From Paractinoplanes rishiriensis (GTDB lineage: Bacteria; Actinomycetota; Actinomycetes; Mycobacteriales; Micromonosporaceae): 64,000 nucleotides of DNA. Positions within the stretch are counted from its first letter, which is position 1, and every line of letters starts with the position of its first letter. Positions 61,092 to 64,000 of the stretch are shown piece by piece. The DNA is taken from NCBI RefSeq assembly GCF_016862375.1, contig NZ_BOMV01000101.1, positions 1 through 64,000 on the forward strand, read 5' to 3'. Made by a program: the position numbers and the translations under genes. The notes below the pieces were generated by a model. The model was not told where the DNA came from, did no database searches, and worked only from the letters and a program-made list of their open reading frames with translations.

Positions 61092-61900
61092 CCACCACGA
61101 AATCCAGGCCCACCACGACAGCGTCCCACGACGGGCTGCCGTCGATGCTGGCCTACCTGTCCCGAGTGCTGAAGACCCCGACGATCGGCCGGGTCTGGGA
61201 AGAACTCGCCGCCCAGGCCCGCGACGAGAACTGGTCTCACGAGGACTACCTCGCCGCGGTCCTGCAACGCCAGGTCGCCGACCGCGAGTCCAAGGGCACC
61301 ACCATGCGGATCCGCACCGCGCACTTCCCGCAGCTGAAGACCCTCGAAGACTTTAACCTCGATCATCTGCCGTCGCTGCGCCGCGACAAGCTGGCGCACC
61401 TGTCGACCACGACGTTCGTCGCCAAGGCCGAGAACGTGATCCTGCTCGGCCCGCCCGGCCTCGGCAAGACCCACCTGGCCATCGGGCTGGGCGTCAAAGC
61501 CTGCCAGGCCGGCTACTCCGTGCTGTTCGACACCGCCAGCAACTGGATTATCCGGCTCGCCGCCGCCCACCAGGCCAACCGGCTCGAGGCCGAGCTGAAG
61601 AAGATCCGCCGCTACCGGCTGATCATCATCGACGAAGTGGGCTACATCCCGTTCGACCAGGACGCCGCGAACCTGTTCTTCCAGCTCATCGCCTCACGCT
61701 ATGAGCAGGGCTCCGTCATGGTGACCTCGAACCTGCCGTTCGGACGCTGGGGCGAAACCTTCTCTGACGACGTCGTCGCCGCAGCCATGATCGACCGGCT
61801 CGTGCACCACGCCGAGGTCCTCACCCTCACCGGCGACTCCTACCGCACCCGCCAACGCCGGGAACTGCTCGCCAAGGAAAACCGCGCCAGCCGCGACTAA
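61088..61900 (+). CDS. istB: IS21-type ATP-binding helper IstB
   Basis: A 270-residue AAA+ protein that assists IstA in target capture and DNA bending. Walker A is LLGPPGLGKTHLAIGLG (near residue 120), Walker B is LIIIDEVGYIPF (near 180), and sensor-like residues follow in SVMVTSNLPFGRW. It begins with GTG at 61088 overlapping the istA stop by four bases, so the two are translationally coupled. Length is normal for IstB. Confidence 0.95.
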   Translation: MTTTKSRPTTTASHDGLPSMLAYLSRVLKTPTIGRVWEELAAQARDENWSHEDYLAAVLQRQVADRESKGTTMRIRTAHFPQLKTLEDFNLDHLPSLRRDKLAHLSTTTFVAKAENVILLGPPGLGKTHLAIGLGVKACQAGYSVLFDTASNWIIRLAAAHQANRLEAELKKIRRYRLIIIDEVGYIPFDQDAANLFFQLIASRYEQGSVMVTSNLPFGRWGETFSDDVVAAAMIDRLVHHAEVLTLTGDSYRTRQRRELLAKENRASRD

Positions 61901-61908
61901 CCGACCGC

Positions 61909-61963
61909 GAGGGGGTCAATTTTCAGAGACTCCCAGGGGGTCAAATTTCGCGGAGCGTTGACA
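61909..61963. repeat. right inverted repeat of the IS21-type element
   Basis: Starts GAGGGGGTCAATTTTCAG and ends AGCGTTGACA. It is the partner of 59747-59801. The target duplication CCGCG follows at 61964-61968. Confidence 0.9.
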
Positions 61964-61968
61964 CCGCG

Positions 61969-62607
61969 CAGCAGCGGGCACAATTCAAGGGACTGGGTAT
62001 CGGAAGCTCCATCGTGGCGCCGCTGTACACCTCGACCGGCGCGCTGCTGGGAGCCATGACTTTGCTCCGTGAGCTCGACACCCGCGAAGCCTTCTCAGAA
62101 AGCGACGTACTAGTCGCTGAACAGGTCGCCCGCTCGGCCGCCGAGGCGCTCGACGCCTCCCGTGTCGTGACGGTCGTCCTCCCGCCGGCCGCGCCTGTTA
62201 TCGGCCATCAGCGCACCGCCACCTGGCGGCCACGACACCCACAGGATGTCACCACCAGTACCGAAGGCCGTAATTGGGCCAGGCGGACGCTACCGGAAAT
62301 CCTCATTCGGCCACCTCGGCGTGAACTGTACGAGGACATGGACCTGGTGTTCACGGAGCTGCTCAGCAACGCCGTCCGGCACGGTGGAGGGCTGCGCGAG
62401 GCACAACTGTCCAACACCGGTGAACACCTGCGCCTCGTGGCAGCTGACTACGACCCACGCGGTCCCGCTGTCCGGACGCGCCGCGCTGATCAGCCCAACG
62501 GGCGCGGCATGCACTTGATACAAGCAGTAGCCGACAGCTGGGGGATTTACCGGCACCACACCGAAATCGGGAAACGGGTCTGGGCCGACCTACGCTTCAC
62601 GGCGTAA
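61969..62607 (+). pseudogene. GAF-ATPase gene, 3' part, behind the IS21-type element
   Basis: The second part of the interrupted gene. It continues the GAF domain (FKGLGIGSSIVAPLYTSTGA, LLGAMTLLREL) and contains a complete RsbW-like ATPase domain: MDLVFTELLSNAVRHGGGLR (N-box), AADYDPRGPAV and GRGMHLIQAVADSWG (G2 box). The frame is open from 61969, directly after the target duplication, and continues that of 59318-59746. An internal GTG at 62014 could allow a short form. It may still be expressed from an element promoter. Confidence 0.85.
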
Positions 62608-62747
62608 GAACCGGCTTGTGGTTCACCGGCCGGCCTGCCACCAGCTCCGCGTCCCCTTCCGGGTCAATAGCCGGCCACCAAGCACGATGATCCGCGTCGA
62701 CGCGCGACGCGCTGGCGGGCGGTACGAGGAGCAACTCCACGGTCGCT

Positions 62748-63944
62748 CTATGGGTGGCGGCGTACGGCGAGGACGGCGACGTCATCGGTTGGGCGGTCAA
62801 CGCCGGCGCGGGACATGACGGTGATGCATACGGTCTCGGGGTCATCGGGCCGGACGGTATCGAGGAGGGTTTTGATGCCGACGTCGATGATCTGATCTCG
62901 TCGTTCGACCAGCCCGTCGGTGTAGCCGAGGAGCAGTGCCGCCGGCGGCAGATCGAGCGTGGTCGTGTGGCGGGTGCCGTGCGGGTGACCGATTCCGAGG
63001 GGTGCGTCGACGGGCATGTCGGCCAGGGTGGTGGACCGGCCGGGCACGGCGAGAACGGGAAGCAGGTGCCCGGCGGAGGACAGCCGCACGGTCGTGCGGT
63101 CGGCAGAGATCATCGCGTACAGGGCGGTGGTCATACTTCCGGCTTCGAAGTGGTGGACCTTGCGGTCGAGCAGGGTCAGAACCTGTGCGGGATCGTCGGT
63201 GGTCAGGGCGTAGGCGCGCAGGGCGCTGCGGATGCGGCCCATCACGACCGCGGAGCGCAGGCCGTGGCCGGCGACGTCGCCGATCACCACGCCGAGCCAG
63301 CCAGTGGGCAGGGTGAACACGTCGTACCAGTCGCCGCCGACGCCGAATTCGTGACCGGGTACATAGCGGGCAGCTATCTGCAGGCCGGGCACTGCAGGTA
63401 GCTGCGCGGGCAGCAGGCTGCGTTGCAGGGTGACCGCGGTGGCCTGCTCGATCTTGTGTGCCCGGATCTGCCCGGCCACGCCGGCCCGGACCGCAGCCAG
63501 CTCCAGCAGATGGATGTCGTCGGGGGTGAACTGCCGGGCAGTGAAGGTGCCGACGTGCAGCACGCCGATCATGTCACCCGCGGCGAAGATGGGCACGCCG
63601 AGCAGGGAACGGATGCCCTTGTCGAGCAGCATCGGGCTGACCACGTCTGCTGCGGTGAGTTCCGCGATGACGACAGGTTCACGGCGCTGCGCGACGCGGC
63701 CGGCGAAGCCTTCACCAACCGGGATCCGCAGGCCGTCGCGAATTTCGCCCTCGAGGCCTTTCGCCGCGGTGGCGACCAATTGACCGGCGTGCGGGTCGAG
63801 CAGCAGGATCGCTGCGGTATCGGCGTCGAGCAGGTCACGTACCCGGTCCAGCAGTTCGTCGAGCAGGTCGGAGACCTCCAGCCGGGACAACGCGGCGTCG
63901 GTCAGTGCTTCGAGGCGGCGAAGCCGTTGCGTCCGGGGAGTCAC
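62748..63944 (-). CDS. GAF domain - SpoIIE-type protein phosphatase
   Basis: A 398-residue protein with a GAF domain (about residues 20-160; PVGEGFAGRVAQRREPVVIA) and a PP2C-like SpoIIE phosphatase domain (about 180-395): FGVGGDWYDVF, VVIGDVAGHGLRSAVVMG, LGYTDGLVERRDQII and TDDVAVLAVR, with the aspartates that bind the metal pair. Such phosphatases dephosphorylate STAS proteins and thereby free the sigma factor. It is the only phosphatase of this type in the window. It converges with the broken GAF-ATPase gene, 140 bp away. Confidence 0.93.
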   Translation of the reverse strand: MTPRTQRLRRLEALTDAALSRLEVSDLLDELLDRVRDLLDADTAAILLLDPHAGQLVATAAKGLEGEIRDGLRIPVGEGFAGRVAQRREPVVIAELTAADVVSPMLLDKGIRSLLGVPIFAAGDMIGVLHVGTFTARQFTPDDIHLLELAAVRAGVAGQIRAHKIEQATAVTLQRSLLPAQLPAVPGLQIAARYVPGHEFGVGGDWYDVFTLPTGWLGVVIGDVAGHGLRSAVVMGRIRSALRAYALTTDDPAQVLTLLDRKVHHFEAGSMTTALYAMISADRTTVRLSSAGHLLPVLAVPGRSTTLADMPVDAPLGIGHPHGTRHTTTLDLPPAALLLGYTDGLVERRDQIIDVGIKTLLDTVRPDDPETVCITVMSRAGVDRPTDDVAVLAVRRHP

Positions 63945-64000
63945 GGTGCCAGCGTAGAGCCCGGTTGGCTCCCCGAGCGCGGTACCGGCAGCCGAAACCT

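Larger units (their letters stand above)
59747..61963 (+). mobile_element. intact IS21-type insertion sequence
   Basis: A 2217-bp element with imperfect inverted ends of 55 bp (59747-59801 and 61909-61963), each starting TGTC and each carrying two copies of TTGACCCCC-like sequence. It is flanked by CCGCG on both sides (59742-59746 and 61964-61968), a 5-bp target duplication. It contains complete istA and istB genes overlapping by four bases. The intact ends, target duplication and the rejoinable host gene point to a recent insertion. Confidence 0.93.

Noticed and set aside
1..64000. tRNA, rRNA genes, CRISPR arrays, phage or conjugative genes
   Set aside because: No cloverleaf with a typical T-arm, no regularly spaced repeats, and no integrase, capsid, terminase or relaxase sequence was seen on either strand.

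Overview
The window is very GC-rich, with GTG starts, short ATGA gene overlaps, ANTAR and GAF regulators, a MalT-type LuxR regulator, many RsbW/STAS-type switch proteins and secreted carbohydrate-active proteins. This fits a filamentous actinomycete, most probably of the Micromonosporaceae (Actinoplanes-like). That placement is inferred from gene content; no rRNA or tRNA gene was seen.

Layout. 0-12 kb: a GAF-ANTAR-STAS regulator, transaldolase, a small membrane protein, a fatty-acid desaturase, an orphan cobalamin-binding-like domain, LtrA, an Acg-type nitroreductase, several very small proteins, a decayed delta-60 gene copy and a lipid kinase. 12-24 kb: a secreted alginate-lyase-like enzyme, a sigma factor fused to a membrane anchor and outer domain, a LuxR/MalT regulator with a coupled three-gene operon, and a LacI regulator divergent from a secreted sialidase-fold/ricin protein. 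24-31 kb: hemerythrin, a glycosyltransferase operon opened by a tiny leader peptide, a STAS protein and an alpha/beta-hydrolase fused to an RsbW-like ATPase. 31-46 kb: transketolase, two TolB-like paralogues flanking a polysaccharide deacetylase/synthase plus Ser/Thr kinase operon, and a sugar-oxidation module (MFS, Gfo/Idh, isomerase, PQQ-type dehydrogenase). 46-54 kb: an orphan sigma region-2 protein, a delta-60 repeat protein, a CIRCE-controlled groEL followed by a small protein paralogous to one at 9 kb, a truncated aldo-keto reductase, an IS1380 relic and two GAF-ANTAR regulators. 54-64 kb: a frameshifted hemolysin III gene, a GAF-ATPase/STAS pair, TetR and NmrA genes, an IS21 relic, an intact IS21-type element sitting inside a GAF-ATPase gene, and a GAF-SpoIIE phosphatase.

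The recurring theme is stress signalling by partner switching: three STAS domains, three RsbW-like ATPase domains (one broken by the IS), one SpoIIE phosphatase and three GAF-ANTAR proteins. Several promoters look like SigB/SigF-type sites, including ones before transaldolase and the GAF-ATPase gene. All three STAS domains lack the usual phosphorylatable Ser/Thr. The most unusual single gene is the hydrolase-ATPase fusion at 29.3 kb, which joins in one chain the kinds of protein that act separately as RsbQ and RsbW in Bacillus.

Mobile DNA is concentrated at 51.8-62 kb. The IS21-type element (59747-61963) has 55-bp inverted ends and a 5-bp CCGCG target duplication, and removing it restores a single open reading frame. 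All calls are from reading the sequence; no database search was run.
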